Shown here: piece by piece, positions 1 through 9,679 of the stretch
Layout of the letters: every line of letters starts with the position of its first letter
How positions within the stretch are numbered: the first letter of the stretch is position 1
Assembly (NCBI GenBank): GCA_036404435.1
Contig: DASWZN010000038.1
Span: 107,575 to 171,574, forward strand
From: DASWZN01 sp036404435
Lineage (GTDB): Bacteria > Acidobacteriota > Terriglobia > Bryobacterales > Bryobacteraceae
DNA: 64,000 nt
Direction: 5' to 3'
Made by a program: the position numbers and the translations under genes
Notes under the pieces: generated by a model
The model's input: only the letters and a program-made list of their open reading frames with translations
Told to the model about the DNA's origin: nothing
The model's database searches: none

Positions 1-1488
1 TACCCGCAGGTGGATCTCGCCGCTCCTCGGGCCGTCTTCGAGCCGCAGCGCTACCCGCAGGCCGGCGATCCCAACGCCGAGGTGCGGCTGGGCGTGGTGC
101 GCGCGACGGGCGGCCGCACGCGCTGGATGAATCTCGGCCCCCGCGACGCGCTCGTGGCGCGTTGCACCTGGCTGCCGTATTCCTCGGGCATCGCCGTCGA
201 GCGGCTCAACCGCATCCAGAACCGGCTCGACCTGCTCGTCGCCGACGCCCGGACCGGCGCGGCCCGCACGGTGCTCTCCGAGACCGATCCTCACTGGATC
301 AACCTGCACGATGGGCTGACGTTCCTCAAAGACGGGGCCGAGTTCCTGTGGCCCAGCGAGCGCGACGGTTTCAACCACCTCTATCGCTACTCGATCGACG
401 GCCGCCAGCTCGCACAGCTCACGCGGGGCGAGTGGGAAGTGACCGCCGTGGCCGGAGTGGACGCCGAAGGCCGCGTCTACTACGTCTCCTCGGAGGCCAG
501 CCCGCTCGAACGCCAACTCTACCGCGTGGATGCGAACGGAGCGGGCAAACAGCGCCTCACCACCGCCGCGGGAACGCACGCCATCTCGATGAGCCCCGAT
601 GGGAGCGCCTACCTCGATTCGTTCTCCAGCCTCACCGAACCGCCGCGCAAGACGCTGTATCGAGCCGACGGAACCGAGTTGTCCGTGCTGCGCGAGCCGG
701 ACCGCTCGCTGGCGGAGGAGTACGACGTCCGGCCCGTGGAGATCGTGCCGGTCAAAGCCTCGGACGGCGCGCTGCTCTACGCGTGGCTGATCCGGCCCGC
801 AGGCCTCGAGCGGGGCAAGGAATATCCCGCGGTGGTCGAGGTCTACGGCGGCCCGGGCGCGCAGACGGTGACCAACCACTGGTACGGCGCGCTCACGCTC
901 GAGCAGGTGCTCGCGCAGCGCGGTTTCGCGGTGTGGGCGCTCGACGGCCGCGGCTCCGCCGGCCGCGGGCACAAGTGGGAGACGGCGGTCTTCCGCAACC
1001 TCGGCGTCAAGGAACTGGAGGACCAGAAGGAAGGCGTGCTCAGCCTGCTCTCGCTGGGCTTCGTCAATAGCAAACGGATTGGGATCGAAGGCTGGAGCTA
1101 CGGCGGATTCATGACGCTCTACGCGATGCTCCACGCGCCGGAGGTCTTCGCCTGCGGCCTGGCCGGCGCCCCGGTCGCGAATTGGCGCAACTATGACACC
1201 ATCTACACCGAGCGCTACATGGGCCTGCCCGCGGAGAACGCGGAGGCTTACCAGAGAGCCTCGCCCGTCAACGCGGCGGCGAACCTGAGGGGCCGGCTCC
1301 TCATCGTGCACGACCTCGAAGACGACAATGTGCTGTTCCAGAACACGGTGCAGATGGTGGCGGCGCTCGAGCGGGCGGGCAAGCCGTTCGAGTTGATGGT
1401 CTACCCGGAGAAGACCCACGGCGTGACGCAGTTCAAGGAGGATCTGTATCGGCTGCGAGTGGAGTTCTGGGAGAGGAGTTTGAAGTGA
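1..1488 (+). CDS. S9 family prolyl oligopeptidase / DPP-IV-like serine peptidase, 5' end outside window
   Basis: C-terminal ~495 residues of an S9 peptidase; the frame is open to base 1, so the N-terminus lies upstream. The first half reads as DPP-IV-type beta-propeller sequence, including a YPQAGDPN-type strand typical of the family. The second half is the alpha/beta-hydrolase domain. The catalytic triad is visible: Ser in GWSYGG (codon at 1096), Asp in the EDDN motif (about 1320) and His in KTHG (about 1420). Such enzymes cleave after proline or alanine in oligopeptides and are usually exported; the export signal cannot be seen here. The next gene is on the opposite strand, so this is the 3' end of its transcription unit. 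The family call is secure; substrate specificity is not known. Confidence 0.93.
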   Translation, partial: YPQVDLAAPRAVFEPQRYPQAGDPNAEVRLGVVRATGGRTRWMNLGPRDALVARCTWLPYSSGIAVERLNRIQNRLDLLVADARTGAARTVLSETDPHWINLHDGLTFLKDGAEFLWPSERDGFNHLYRYSIDGRQLAQLTRGEWEVTAVAGVDAEGRVYYVSSEASPLERQLYRVDANGAGKQRLTTAAGTHAISMSPDGSAYLDSFSSLTEPPRKTLYRADGTELSVLREPDRSLAEEYDVRPVEIVPVKASDGALLYAWLIRPAGLERGKEYPAVVEVYGGPGAQTVTNHWYGALTLEQVLAQRGFAVWALDGRGSAGRGHKWETAVFRNLGVKELEDQKEGVLSLLSLGFVNSKRIGIEGWSYGGFMTLYAMLHAPEVFACGLAGAPVANWRNYDTIYTERYMGLPAENAEAYQRASPVNAAANLRGRLLIVHDLEDDNVLFQNTVQMVAALERAGKPFELMVYPEKTHGVTQFKEDLYRLRVEFWERSLK

Positions 1489-1581
1489 GGTTTGTTGAGG
1501 GACTTCGGGCTAATCGCCTAATCCAGCAATCTATGGGTGGCAAGGATGGCAGGCCCTCATTGGGCGCTGGTCTGTGCCTGC

Positions 1582-2067
1582 CTATTCCTGCTCCCCGATG
1601 TCGCCAGGTTCATCCTGCTTGGCAATGAACAACTGGAGACGTTGTATGGCATCAGCGACCAGCTGATGTATGTCAGCCTCGCTCAGGTGCCGATCGTAAC
1701 GGAAAATAGCGAGTAGGCTTGTCAGGGCTTCGTCGACGTGCTCCAGATCTTCATCCGAGACGCTGGTCTTGTCTTTCCACCGGTGATAGTGTGTGAGCTC
1801 ATGTGCAGCCGCGGCATCTAAGCTCAGCGCCGAGTTCGGATCCACGACGCTCGAGCCGGGGTAAATATCCGCCCCAAAGACAATCTCACCGTACGTCGTT
1901 CCGCCAGTGTCTCTCCGCACGCAAAACGCGGTCCGCGAGGTTGGGTCGTGTCTCACGTTGACGCCGTTGTCGAGGCCTAGAAACGTGTTGACCGCGCGCC
2001 GGATCTCGTCTTGGTTCAACGGCGCCCTGTTCCTGCCCGCAAGAAGCGACGATCTGTCATCGGGCAT
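1582..2067 (-). CDS. small putative zinc metallopeptidase (HExxH) in an accessory pair
   Basis: 161 residues with no signal peptide or membrane segment. Residues 89-93 are HELTH, the zinc-binding HExxH motif. About 20 residues later the helix DEALTSL supplies Glu113 as a possible third ligand, as in gluzincins. The rest is not recognised. The gene starts 6 nt after the stop of the larger DndB-like gene (2074-3453) on the same strand, so the two are almost certainly co-transcribed. It could be an ImmA/IrrE-like regulator-cleaving protease or a maturation protease for its partner; both are inference. The gene itself is likely real, given its tight coupling and coherent motif. Confidence 0.6.
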   Translation of the reverse strand: MPDDRSSLLAGRNRAPLNQDEIRRAVNTFLGLDNGVNVRHDPTSRTAFCVRRDTGGTTYGEIVFGADIYPGSSVVDPNSALSLDAAAAHELTHYHRWKDKTSVSDEDLEHVDEALTSLLAIFRYDRHLSEADIHQLVADAIQRLQLFIAKQDEPGDIGEQE

Positions 2068-2073
2068 AGGCCA

Positions 2074-3453
2074 CTACCTAGCGGACAGGAAAACAAGATC
2101 CGAGACTTCCCCCTCAAATGACATGAGCTGCCGAAGCACGCGTCCGCACTCCGAACGAGCAGCGCCCGTATTGAGGATAGTAAGTCGCCGTCCATCCTTG
2201 CCAGGCTTGACTATACCTAGCTGTGTCCACAATGGATTGCGCTTCTCAAAAAGGTCTCCGCTCCAGTTCCCATAGCGGTACATCTGATCCCTTGCAATCC
2301 GCCTCAATTTGCCCCGCCACCTCTCAGTGGAGCCTTGAAGGCCGCATTCCGCAATGGTGTCGTTAAACTGGCGCATCAGCGAAGCGTAGCCGTGCATCAT
2401 GACGGCCGCGTCGACCAACAACTGATCCCGAACATTCTGTCGCACCTTAAGTTCGATTGGTCCGAGTTCAGGCCTGACCTCTGCTAAGAGGCCATAGAAC
2501 GCCGCCGCCGCCGTTGCGAGTCCCTCGATTTCCGGCTCGTCTAGGCTGTCAGCGGGTGCGAACAATTTCATCATTTCGCGGAGCGTGGAAAGCGTCATGA
2601 CCTGCGGGTTTCTCGCGGTAAGTCGGTCTGTAACTCGGTTCACGTTGTCGGTCAATACAGAGCTCTTTTGAATCACTTTTTTTGCAAGAAGCGATAGATC
2701 GTCAAGCGTGGTGAGGTCGTAAGCCTTCGATTTGGCAGTCGGACGTGGGCGCTGATTCTTGTCATAGAAATAGTTCCCCTCGTCTTCCTTGGACAGGAAA
2801 TAGAGCTCCATCTTGAACTGCCTCGCCAGCGAGAAGCGGGGATAAGACGAGGCCGAATCTCTATAGGCCCTGACGGCTTTCAAGATAGCCTGCTGCCGGT
2901 GGTGAGAGTCTGGGAGGTAGATCCTCCCGCTGTACAGGTGCAGCGCAGCACTGGCTCCGTCCCAGTAAGCCTCGAATTTGCCTGGGCGCAGGTTCCACAC
3001 CAGCGCATTCAAGAAGATCTTCTCGCCCCGAAGCAGCTTCTCTGTGATATCGTCCGCATTGCTGGCGTCAAAGACGTACAGCTTCGAGTCTGGATACCCC
3101 GCGCCTACCGAGAGTTCACGGGCCGGTTTAGGGAAGACCTCGGGACGAAATCCGCGTTGGACATCCTGATCGGTCCAGAGGAGCTGGTTCTCCGCGGCAT
3201 CTGCTAGTTCTTCCGCGGTGATGGTGAATGTGGCCAGGAGATCGGCTCCTTCCCCTGTCCACTGTACGTCCCTGCACGTCAAACGTCCCTGGTATACGTG
3301 TTCCCCGGCGGTCCTTTTCGGTTTGCTGGCAAATCCCTCTATCTGGTCGGGGCCGAGCGCCCTCTGGAAGTGGTGGGGCTTGGCCTTAGCTCCGCCCTCT
3401 GCAGAGGCCCCGGTTCGCGTGCTGGTGCTTGTACGACGACTCTTTCGGAGCAT
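2074..3453 (-). CDS. DndB/DGQHR-like protein, accessory gene
   Basis: 459 residues. Residues 182-186 read DSHHR followed by QQAILKA, matching the position and context of the DGQHR signature (D-x-x-H-R then a helix) of the ParB-like DndB/DGQHR superfamily. Upstream residues 145-180 contain the strand pattern expected before it. In the Dnd phosphorothioation system DndB is a regulator; relatives occur in defence islands and on mobile elements without other dnd genes. No dndA, C, D or E genes are visible here. The partner is the HExxH protein 6 nt downstream. The first ~25 residues are basic and low complexity, so the true start may be internal. Assignment rests on one motif, so confidence is moderate. 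Confidence 0.5.
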   Translation of the reverse strand: MLRKSRRTSTSTRTGASAEGGAKAKPHHFQRALGPDQIEGFASKPKRTAGEHVYQGRLTCRDVQWTGEGADLLATFTITAEELADAAENQLLWTDQDVQRGFRPEVFPKPARELSVGAGYPDSKLYVFDASNADDITEKLLRGEKIFLNALVWNLRPGKFEAYWDGASAALHLYSGRIYLPDSHHRQQAILKAVRAYRDSASSYPRFSLARQFKMELYFLSKEDEGNYFYDKNQRPRPTAKSKAYDLTTLDDLSLLAKKVIQKSSVLTDNVNRVTDRLTARNPQVMTLSTLREMMKLFAPADSLDEPEIEGLATAAAAFYGLLAEVRPELGPIELKVRQNVRDQLLVDAAVMMHGYASLMRQFNDTIAECGLQGSTERWRGKLRRIARDQMYRYGNWSGDLFEKRNPLWTQLGIVKPGKDGRRLTILNTGAARSECGRVLRQLMSFEGEVSDLVFLSAR

Positions 3454-3730
3454 CGATTCACCTTACCCCGAATATCCCCCTGGCGCAACGCCTCCTGACC
3501 GGTCCGCACCGCCCTCACCGGTGCGCAGCGTCCAATGGGCAGCCTTGCTGCGATGGCTCCCCAGATGCGGCGTTCAAGGAATTTGGCCGGATTAGGAACG
3601 GGAAGGCTTGGCGACCGCAATCGGCCAAATAGCCCGAAGCTGAAGGTCTAACGCCCCAGCTCGCCTCGAGCGTCGGGTCCCCTAGCGCCCATGGCCGACC
3701 CCCTGATCAGCTCCCGAACAGCCCAACGCC

Positions 3731-5035
3731 TCAGCTCTTCCCCGCCACCTTGCTCAGAATCCGGTCCTTGATCCAGTGCTCGTCCCACCACTCCACCGGC
3801 GTGATCTGAACCCCGTCCACCTGCATGCTGAAGTGCAGGTGATCGCCGCCCGCCAAACCGGTCTCGCCGCTGCGTCCCATCTCCTGCCCCCGCTTCACGA
3901 TGTCGCCGGGCTTGACCGCGAGCTGGCTCAGGTGGCCGTAGATCGATTGCAGCCCATAGCCGTGATCCACCACGATGCAGTTGCCGTAAATGCCGAGCCG
4001 CGCCGCGAAAACCACGCGGCCGTCGTTGGCCGCCACAACCGGGGCGTGCTGCACGTCGGAGAGATCGAACCCCAGGTGCGTCTGATGATCGACCACCTTG
4101 CCGTGGTAAACGTAGGCGCGGTGATCGGCGAATTCCGATTCGGTCTTGCCGTAACGCCAGAAGGGGCCGCTCCACAGCATCCGTTCCTCGGTCTTCAGCC
4201 GCAGATCGGCCAGCGTCTGGTTGTTCTGCCTCCGTAAATCGCCGTTGATTTTGAGGAAACGCTGCAGCTTGTCGCCCGTGCCGTTGGGATCGATCTCGTC
4301 GGTGACCTTGCCGATGAAGGCGTCGGTCAGCTCCAGATCGCGGGCGCGGAACTTCTTGGGAAAAACCTTCAACCAGAAATGCGCCTTGGCCTCGGCACCG
4401 GAGGGATTACTGGCATAGACGATGGGAACCGTATCGGCCGGCACGTCCCAAGGGAAGGCGAAGATCGAAAATCGCTCGCCGGACCGGCCGGGGAGCGGGA
4501 AGCTGCGGAACGTGTATGGCCCCACGCGCACGCCCGCCTCGGTCCAGTATCCGGAAACGGTGAACGTCACCAGCTCCGCGCCGCCCTGATTGATGTAGTG
4601 CTGCACGCCATCCGCGGTCACCTGCGGCGGCTGGGTGTTCACGTCCACGTCGAGCACAACCGTGCCCGTCGCGGCGCGGAAATCGTTGGCCTGCGCTTCC
4701 ACGATCAGGCGGGCCTTGCCGTCGTGCAGCGCCGGTGCTTGCGCTTTTCCGGCGGAAAACCGGATCTCGGAGGGCGGCTCGTTCTTTCCCAGGAAAGCGA
4801 CGCGGCGCGCCGGCCGCACGGACTCGAATATCCTGTAGCGCTGGTCGTTCTGCTCGAGCTCGGCGGTCACGCGCCGCACGCCGTGTGGGCTCTCCACGCG
4901 AACTGCGACCGGGGTGGCAGTGCCGATCACGCGGACCGGCGAAACCACCGTCAATTCGGGCGCCGACGACAGCAGCAGAAGGAGCAGCGGCACACCCAGA
5001 ACAAGGATGGCCACCACGGCGAGGAGCTTTTTCAT
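3731..5035 (-). CDS. membrane-anchored M23 family metallopeptidase
   Basis: 434 residues from the ATG at 5035; a start six codons upstream is possible but precedes the obvious signal/anchor beginning MKKLLAV. One N-terminal hydrophobic segment (about residues 5-25) is followed by ~300 residues of beta-rich extracytoplasmic sequence and a C-terminal LytM/M23 domain. The zinc-site motifs are visible: HLGFD (HxxxD) and HLHF (HxH). Members cleave peptidoglycan cross-bridges or activate amidases. It sits 43 nt upstream of a receiver-domain gene on the same strand, so co-transcription is unlikely to be tight. The stop is near an unannotated stretch 3454-3730 in which I see no gene. Confidence 0.88.
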   Translation of the reverse strand: MKKLLAVVAILVLGVPLLLLLLSSAPELTVVSPVRVIGTATPVAVRVESPHGVRRVTAELEQNDQRYRIFESVRPARRVAFLGKNEPPSEIRFSAGKAQAPALHDGKARLIVEAQANDFRAATGTVVLDVDVNTQPPQVTADGVQHYINQGGAELVTFTVSGYWTEAGVRVGPYTFRSFPLPGRSGERFSIFAFPWDVPADTVPIVYASNPSGAEAKAHFWLKVFPKKFRARDLELTDAFIGKVTDEIDPNGTGDKLQRFLKINGDLRRQNNQTLADLRLKTEERMLWSGPFWRYGKTESEFADHRAYVYHGKVVDHQTHLGFDLSDVQHAPVVAANDGRVVFAARLGIYGNCIVVDHGYGLQSIYGHLSQLAVKPGDIVKRGQEMGRSGETGLAGGDHLHFSMQVDGVQITPVEWWDEHWIKDRILSKVAGKS

Positions 5036-5078
5036 GATCCCAGAAGGTTCCACGAACCAGCTTAGCAGGGCCCGGCCG

Positions 5079-5459
5079 TCAGGCGGATTCGTCTTCGCCC
5101 GTGAGCATCTTTCGCACCGCCTGCACCAGCGTGGAAGGGCGGAACGGCTTGCGGATGAAAGCGTACTGCGCGATCCCGCTGGCGTCGGCGATTTCGTTCT
5201 CGGTCAGGAATCCCGACATGAACAGAACAGGAAGATCCGGGTTCAAGCCCACCAGGTGGCTGGCCAGCTTGGTGCCATCCATCTCCGGCATCACCACGTC
5301 GCTGATGAGCAGCTCGATCCGGTCGCCCTGCTCTTCGAAGACCTTGACCGCCTGGCGGGGGCTGGTGGAGACGAGAACCTCAAAGCCGCGCTTCTCCAGA
5401 ATGGTCTGCACCAACTTCAGCGCCATCGGTTCGTCGTCGACAACCAGAATGGTCCGCAT
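5079..5459 (-). CDS. single-domain response regulator (CheY-like receiver)
   Basis: 126 residues forming only a receiver domain. The acidic pair Asp8-Asp9, phospho-acceptor Asp54 in LLISDVVMPEMDG, Ser82 in FMSG and Lys104 in RKPF are all present, so it should be phosphorylatable. There is no output domain. PEMDG and FRPSTL are typical of receivers that accompany hybrid kinases. No kinase lies next to it, so it probably works with a distant or orphan kinase. The next gene on this strand is the M23 peptidase 43 nt downstream. Confidence 0.92.
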   Translation of the reverse strand: MRTILVVDDEPMALKLVQTILEKRGFEVLVSTSPRQAVKVFEEQGDRIELLISDVVMPEMDGTKLASHLVGLNPDLPVLFMSGFLTENEIADASGIAQYAFIRKPFRPSTLVQAVRKMLTGEDESA

Positions 5460-5621
5460 TGGGCTTTAGCGTAGCCTGCTCCCAGTTTAGCAGTAGGACA
5501 GGCCTCCGGCCTGTCGGTCGTTCAACGTCGGTCGTTCAACGCGACGTCCGGGATGCCGTGCGCGCGGCCGGCCGCGAAGCTGTGGCCTCTGCGTGTGTTT
5601 GCCGCCACGGCCCAAAGACCG

Positions 5622-8357
5622 CTAGTCGGCCCGCCGGGTTCGCCCCATCTCGGTCAGCTCGGCGATACGCAGCTTCGTATTGTCGAGCAACTTCTCCAGC
5701 GTCGCATCGCCCGTCGGATCCGCCAGCTTGCGCTCGGCCTCGCGCGGCAAGGCGACCTTGCCGGGGGCAACGAGGGAGGCCAATATGAGCAGCATCGCCC
5801 ACTCGGGCTCTTGCGCGTGTGGCGCCAGCGTCGCCAGGAAAGGACCGTAGTCGGGGGCCGTGGAGAAGCGCGCGATCAGCAACTGCCGGACGGCGCCGCG
5901 GACACCCACGCCGCTCTCGGGAATCCGCGCGGCGTCGAAGCCCGCCGCTTTCGCCGCTTCCGCCTGGGCCAGCAACCACGCGGCGCCAACCACGCAAAGC
6001 CTGTCGTCGGTGAGGAACCGCTCGCGGATCACCCCGACGGCCTCGGCCGTGGGGATGGCGGCGAGTCCATGCAGGGCCGATTGGATCAACATGCTCTTGT
6101 ACCGGCTTTCGAAGTCATCTATCGCCCGGTTCAGCGCCACAGGGTTGATGTAGGTGCCCGGAGGGAGAACGACGGATCTGGTGAGAAGGTTCTCGCCGTT
6201 TCGCCGGACGAAGGCGGAGTCGCCCTTGCTGTAGTACTCACCCGCCAGGTAACGCCGGATTACCTCCGGCTGGCTCTTGCCCTTGACGAGCACCTTAACG
6301 AGAGCGACCTTCTTCCAGGGATTGGCGCCTTGCATAATGGCGGCCACTTCGTCTCTGCCTGGAGACGACGGCAGCGTGGCGGCGAATCGCTCCGCTCCCT
6401 CCCGGTTCCATGCGAGGTCGTAAGAATCGAGCATGGCTGCGGTGGTCTTGTTGCGGTCGTCTTCCCCCATGGCGTTTACGAGCGGGGTCAAAGAACCCAG
6501 GTCTTCGTTGTCCGCGAAGTACTTACCGCCGATCTTTTCCCGAAGCCAAGCGGAGAGTGCTTGCGGGGTGGGCGTCTTGCCGCGGACTCGCAGGTAGAGG
6601 ACCAAAGCGCTGGGGTTATTCTTGGCCGCCTCGGCCGCCAGCCGCCCCGGCGCCTCCCCGTCGCCCTGCCGGGCGCGGTAGTAGTCGCGGAAGAAAGCCT
6701 GGTCGCCCAGATCCGCGGCGTCCACCGCCGCCGGCGGCGTGGCGCCGACCTGGAAATGGGCGAGGATGAACAGCGCGCGGGCCTTGCGGTCCCGTGTGGC
6801 GGCGGGGTCGGCGAGCCAGCGGTTCGCCAGGGCAATAGACTCGATCTTGAATTTACCGAGGAAGGTCTCCAGGGCGTCAACATAGTCGTAGAAGCGCGGC
6901 ATCAGCGCCACCGGTTCCAGGGCGGCCACGTCGGGGTACAGGATGAGCCCGTAGAGCGCTGCCCAGTTGTCGGGGGCGTCATCGAGCGCGCGGCGCAGGC
7001 ACTGGTGGCCCGCGGCCATCGTTTCGGACTGATTCGGATTCGGCAGCCTGTTCCCGGCAGCCTCCTCGAGCATTCTGCGGAGCCGGTCCGGATCCGCGGC
7101 CTGGTCCTCCGCCTGTGTTGTCGCTACGCTGCCGAGGGTATCCCGCTCGGGCACGGGAATCTGGCCGCCGGCGGTCACCAGCATCCGTTCGACCTCGCTC
7201 AGGCGGCCGACGGCCGCCCTCACCCACGCCATCTTCGCGTTCTGGTCCCCGGGGGCCTGAAAGAAGTAGTTCAAGGGGTCGCTTATCGTGGGAAGGAGCA
7301 CGGCGGCAGCGCTCATCCAGGCCATTCCGGCTTCGTCCGGCTGCTTCAGACGCATGTGCAGCACCGCCGCCTCGGCCAGGATGTCGCCAAGAAAGATGCG
7401 TTCCTCGGGGGCCGCGAATTGATAGGTTCGCGCCAGTATCCAAGGCCGGAGAGCCGCCAACTGCTCTTCGCTCGTCTTGCCGGCGGCGGCTGCCTGCAGG
7501 CGGTTCCATGCGGTCGAGTAGAAGGCCGCCGACTTCGAAATGGGAAGCCAGCGGACGAGCTCGGGGACCGACTCGGCTTTGGCCGGATCCGCACCAGCCG
7601 CTACAGCGACTCGGAACAGGGTTTCGCGAACGATTTCGGGCTTGTCAGAGAGGTGCGAAATCTGGCGGAGAAAGCGGTCGCAGTCCTCGAGTTGGCCGGC
7701 GTCGAGCTTCTCGAAGGCCTCGGCGATCCGCTTCTCTCCGGGGCTGACGCTCCCGGAGCGCGACTTCCCCGCCGCCTGGCGCGCCTTCTCCCGCCACTCG
7801 GCCAGACGCGGAGCGTCCGGCGCGAGGAGCCCCAGTTGGGCGACTTTGCGCGCATCCGCCTGGCGGTCGAGATCGCGCATGATCTCAAGCGCGACCGTGA
7901 GGCGGGCGCGGAGCCAGCGATCGCGCAACTTCTGAACCGCCTCCGCGGCATGAGGGGAAGCTGGGAATCGCACCGCGAAACGGCCGTACGAGGCTTCGTC
8001 TCCGGCCGCTTCGGTTGCAGCCCACGACAGATCCGCAGCCAGCGGGCCGTCCGGAAATCGGCGCAGGTAGCCTTCCTTGGCCGATTTGGCGTCGGGCACG
8101 CCGGGATAATCGTTCAGGAAGCGCTGCCAGTCCGGCTCCTCCCCGGCCCCTTCGATAGCAGTCCACAGGGCCTTGACAGCGTCCTGGCGGAAGGCGCCCG
8201 CGGGCTGTTGCGCCAGGTACGCTTGGCAGGTGCGGATGGCTTTGGCGCCGGAAGCGGCGGAACACTTGCGGAAAGTGTCTTGATCTTTTTTGTCCTGCGC
8301 TGTGGCGGCGGCCGTGAGCAGGACCGCCAGGAGGGCTGTGAGCAGCCGGTGTGTCAT
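5622..8357 (-). CDS. large secreted alpha-helical repeat protein, function unknown
   Basis: 911 residues from ATG 8357, chosen because AGGAAAG lies 8-14 nt upstream and a clean signal peptide follows (MTHRLLTALLAVLLTAAATAQ). An upstream in-frame start (8468) would bury this signal. The mature protein is almost entirely helical, with many short Ala/Leu/Arg helices in the N-terminal 250 residues reminiscent of TPR or HEAT-like solenoids. I see no catalytic motif. A long open frame runs antisense (5553-8588) but has the composition of a shadow. Likely periplasmic or outer-membrane associated. I do not recognise the family. Confidence 0.75.
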   Translation of the reverse strand: MTHRLLTALLAVLLTAAATAQDKKDQDTFRKCSAASGAKAIRTCQAYLAQQPAGAFRQDAVKALWTAIEGAGEEPDWQRFLNDYPGVPDAKSAKEGYLRRFPDGPLAADLSWAATEAAGDEASYGRFAVRFPASPHAAEAVQKLRDRWLRARLTVALEIMRDLDRQADARKVAQLGLLAPDAPRLAEWREKARQAAGKSRSGSVSPGEKRIAEAFEKLDAGQLEDCDRFLRQISHLSDKPEIVRETLFRVAVAAGADPAKAESVPELVRWLPISKSAAFYSTAWNRLQAAAAGKTSEEQLAALRPWILARTYQFAAPEERIFLGDILAEAAVLHMRLKQPDEAGMAWMSAAAVLLPTISDPLNYFFQAPGDQNAKMAWVRAAVGRLSEVERMLVTAGGQIPVPERDTLGSVATTQAEDQAADPDRLRRMLEEAAGNRLPNPNQSETMAAGHQCLRRALDDAPDNWAALYGLILYPDVAALEPVALMPRFYDYVDALETFLGKFKIESIALANRWLADPAATRDRKARALFILAHFQVGATPPAAVDAADLGDQAFFRDYYRARQGDGEAPGRLAAEAAKNNPSALVLYLRVRGKTPTPQALSAWLREKIGGKYFADNEDLGSLTPLVNAMGEDDRNKTTAAMLDSYDLAWNREGAERFAATLPSSPGRDEVAAIMQGANPWKKVALVKVLVKGKSQPEVIRRYLAGEYYSKGDSAFVRRNGENLLTRSVVLPPGTYINPVALNRAIDDFESRYKSMLIQSALHGLAAIPTAEAVGVIRERFLTDDRLCVVGAAWLLAQAEAAKAAGFDAARIPESGVGVRGAVRQLLIARFSTAPDYGPFLATLAPHAQEPEWAMLLILASLVAPGKVALPREAERKLADPTGDATLEKLLDNTKLRIAELTEMGRTRRAD

Positions 8358-8581
8358 GGGCGTTCTTTCCTTCCTCGGTTGCCTGAGTTTGAGTGCGCTC
8401 AGGCGAATGTAAGGGGGTTTCCGTGTTGCCATTCCGTCCAGGATCGATTGTACAACCCAAGCACCCATATTGGAGCCGTTTGTCTCGTTGATCTCATCCG
8501 CTGGGCCAGAGACGACGTCAAACGCCGCAGCGGGCCCGTTCCACGGAGCGTTGCCGTTTCGTCGCGCTGCGATGCGCTACT

Positions 8582-9457
8582 TTGGTGAATCGGCCCGTGA
8601 ATCCGCGCGCCACAAACCGGCTTCTGCTGCTCGCCGCCGCCTTGCTGTTTTCGACCGGCGGCGCGGCGATCAAGGCTTGCTCTGTGGGGCCTTGGCAAGT
8701 GGCGGGCTTCCGTTCGGGCGTGGCCGCCCTGGCCGTTTTCGCCCTGGCGCCGGCGGCGCGCCGCGGCTTGAGTTGGCGCGTCGTGCCGGTTGCCACGGCT
8801 TACGCGGCAACGCTGATCCTGTTCGTGACGGCGACCAAACTGACCACAGCGGCCAACGCCATCTTCTTGCAATCGACGGCGCCGCTCTACGTGCTGGCGC
8901 TGGGACTTGTGCTCTTGCACGAGCGCATCCGGCGATCCGATCTCGTCCTCGCCGCAGCGGTCGCCACGGGGCTCAGCCTGTTCTTTGCCGCCCGGCAAGG
9001 CGCGCTGGCAACTGCGCCAGACCCTGCGCGCGGAGACCTCCTCGCTCTGCTTTCGGGCGTTGCATGGGCGCTGACCATCGTGGGCCTGCGCTGGCTCGGA
9101 AGGCGATCGGACGGCGGCGGCGCCATCGCCACCGTGGCGCTGGGCAACGCGATCGCCTGTCTGATTTCGCTCTCGGCGGCGCTGCCCATTCCTCACACAC
9201 GCTGGACGGACTGGCTGGTGATCGCATACCTGGGCTTGGTACAAATCGGTCTGGCCTACTATTGCCTGACGCGCGCCATCGCGCACGTGCCGGCGTTTGA
9301 AGCGACCACGCTGTTGTTGCTCGAGCCGGCGCTCAACCCGGTCTGGGTGTGGCTGGTGCACGGAGAACGGCCCGCAACCCTGGCCCTCGCCGGAGGCGCC
9401 CTGATTCTCACGGCCACTCTCGTCCACACCTGGCACGAAAGCCGGAGAGCGCCGTAA
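8582..9457 (+). CDS. EamA/DMT-family transporter
   Basis: About 291 residues with ten hydrophobic segments arranged as two EamA repeats; the second begins near residue 148 (GDLLALLSGVAWALTIVGLR). The repeat-end pattern with a conserved Glu-Pro (LLLLEPALNPVWVWL, then GERP) is characteristic of the drug/metabolite transporter superfamily. Substrate cannot be predicted. The start is uncertain: TTG 8582, GTG 8585 and GTG 8597 are all in frame with no convincing Shine-Dalgarno. It is divergent from the large secreted protein, with about 224 nt between the two starts. Confidence 0.9.
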   Translation: MVNRPVNPRATNRLLLLAAALLFSTGGAAIKACSVGPWQVAGFRSGVAALAVFALAPAARRGLSWRVVPVATAYAATLILFVTATKLTTAANAIFLQSTAPLYVLALGLVLLHERIRRSDLVLAAAVATGLSLFFAARQGALATAPDPARGDLLALLSGVAWALTIVGLRWLGRRSDGGGAIATVALGNAIACLISLSAALPIPHTRWTDWLVIAYLGLVQIGLAYYCLTRAIAHVPAFEATTLLLLEPALNPVWVWLVHGERPATLALAGGALILTATLVHTWHESRRAP

Positions 9458-9679
9458 AAGGAGATAACACCTCCTCAAAGTGGTTGTCGTTGTTCGGGGC
9501 CACAGCTCCCCTCGCCCTGAATGAAAACACGTTCAGATCGACAAGCGCCGAAATATAAGCGTTTTGGGAGTCTAAACTCTTTTTTCGTTGACTTCGCTCC
9601 CGGCTGCCCTTAAGATTTGTATTCGCTGGTTCGCGAATTAGAACTATTAACTTCCTTCCGGTGTACAAGAGGTTCTCGC

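Noticed and set aside
3339..3730. Short overlapping frames between the DndB-like and M23 genes
   Set aside because: Composition is biased and none has a motif or Shine-Dalgarno; treated as intergenic.
5553..8588. Long plus-strand open frame antisense to the 911-residue secreted protein
   Set aside because: Composition and lack of any domain fit a shadow of the GC-rich minus-strand gene, which has a signal peptide and a Shine-Dalgarno.
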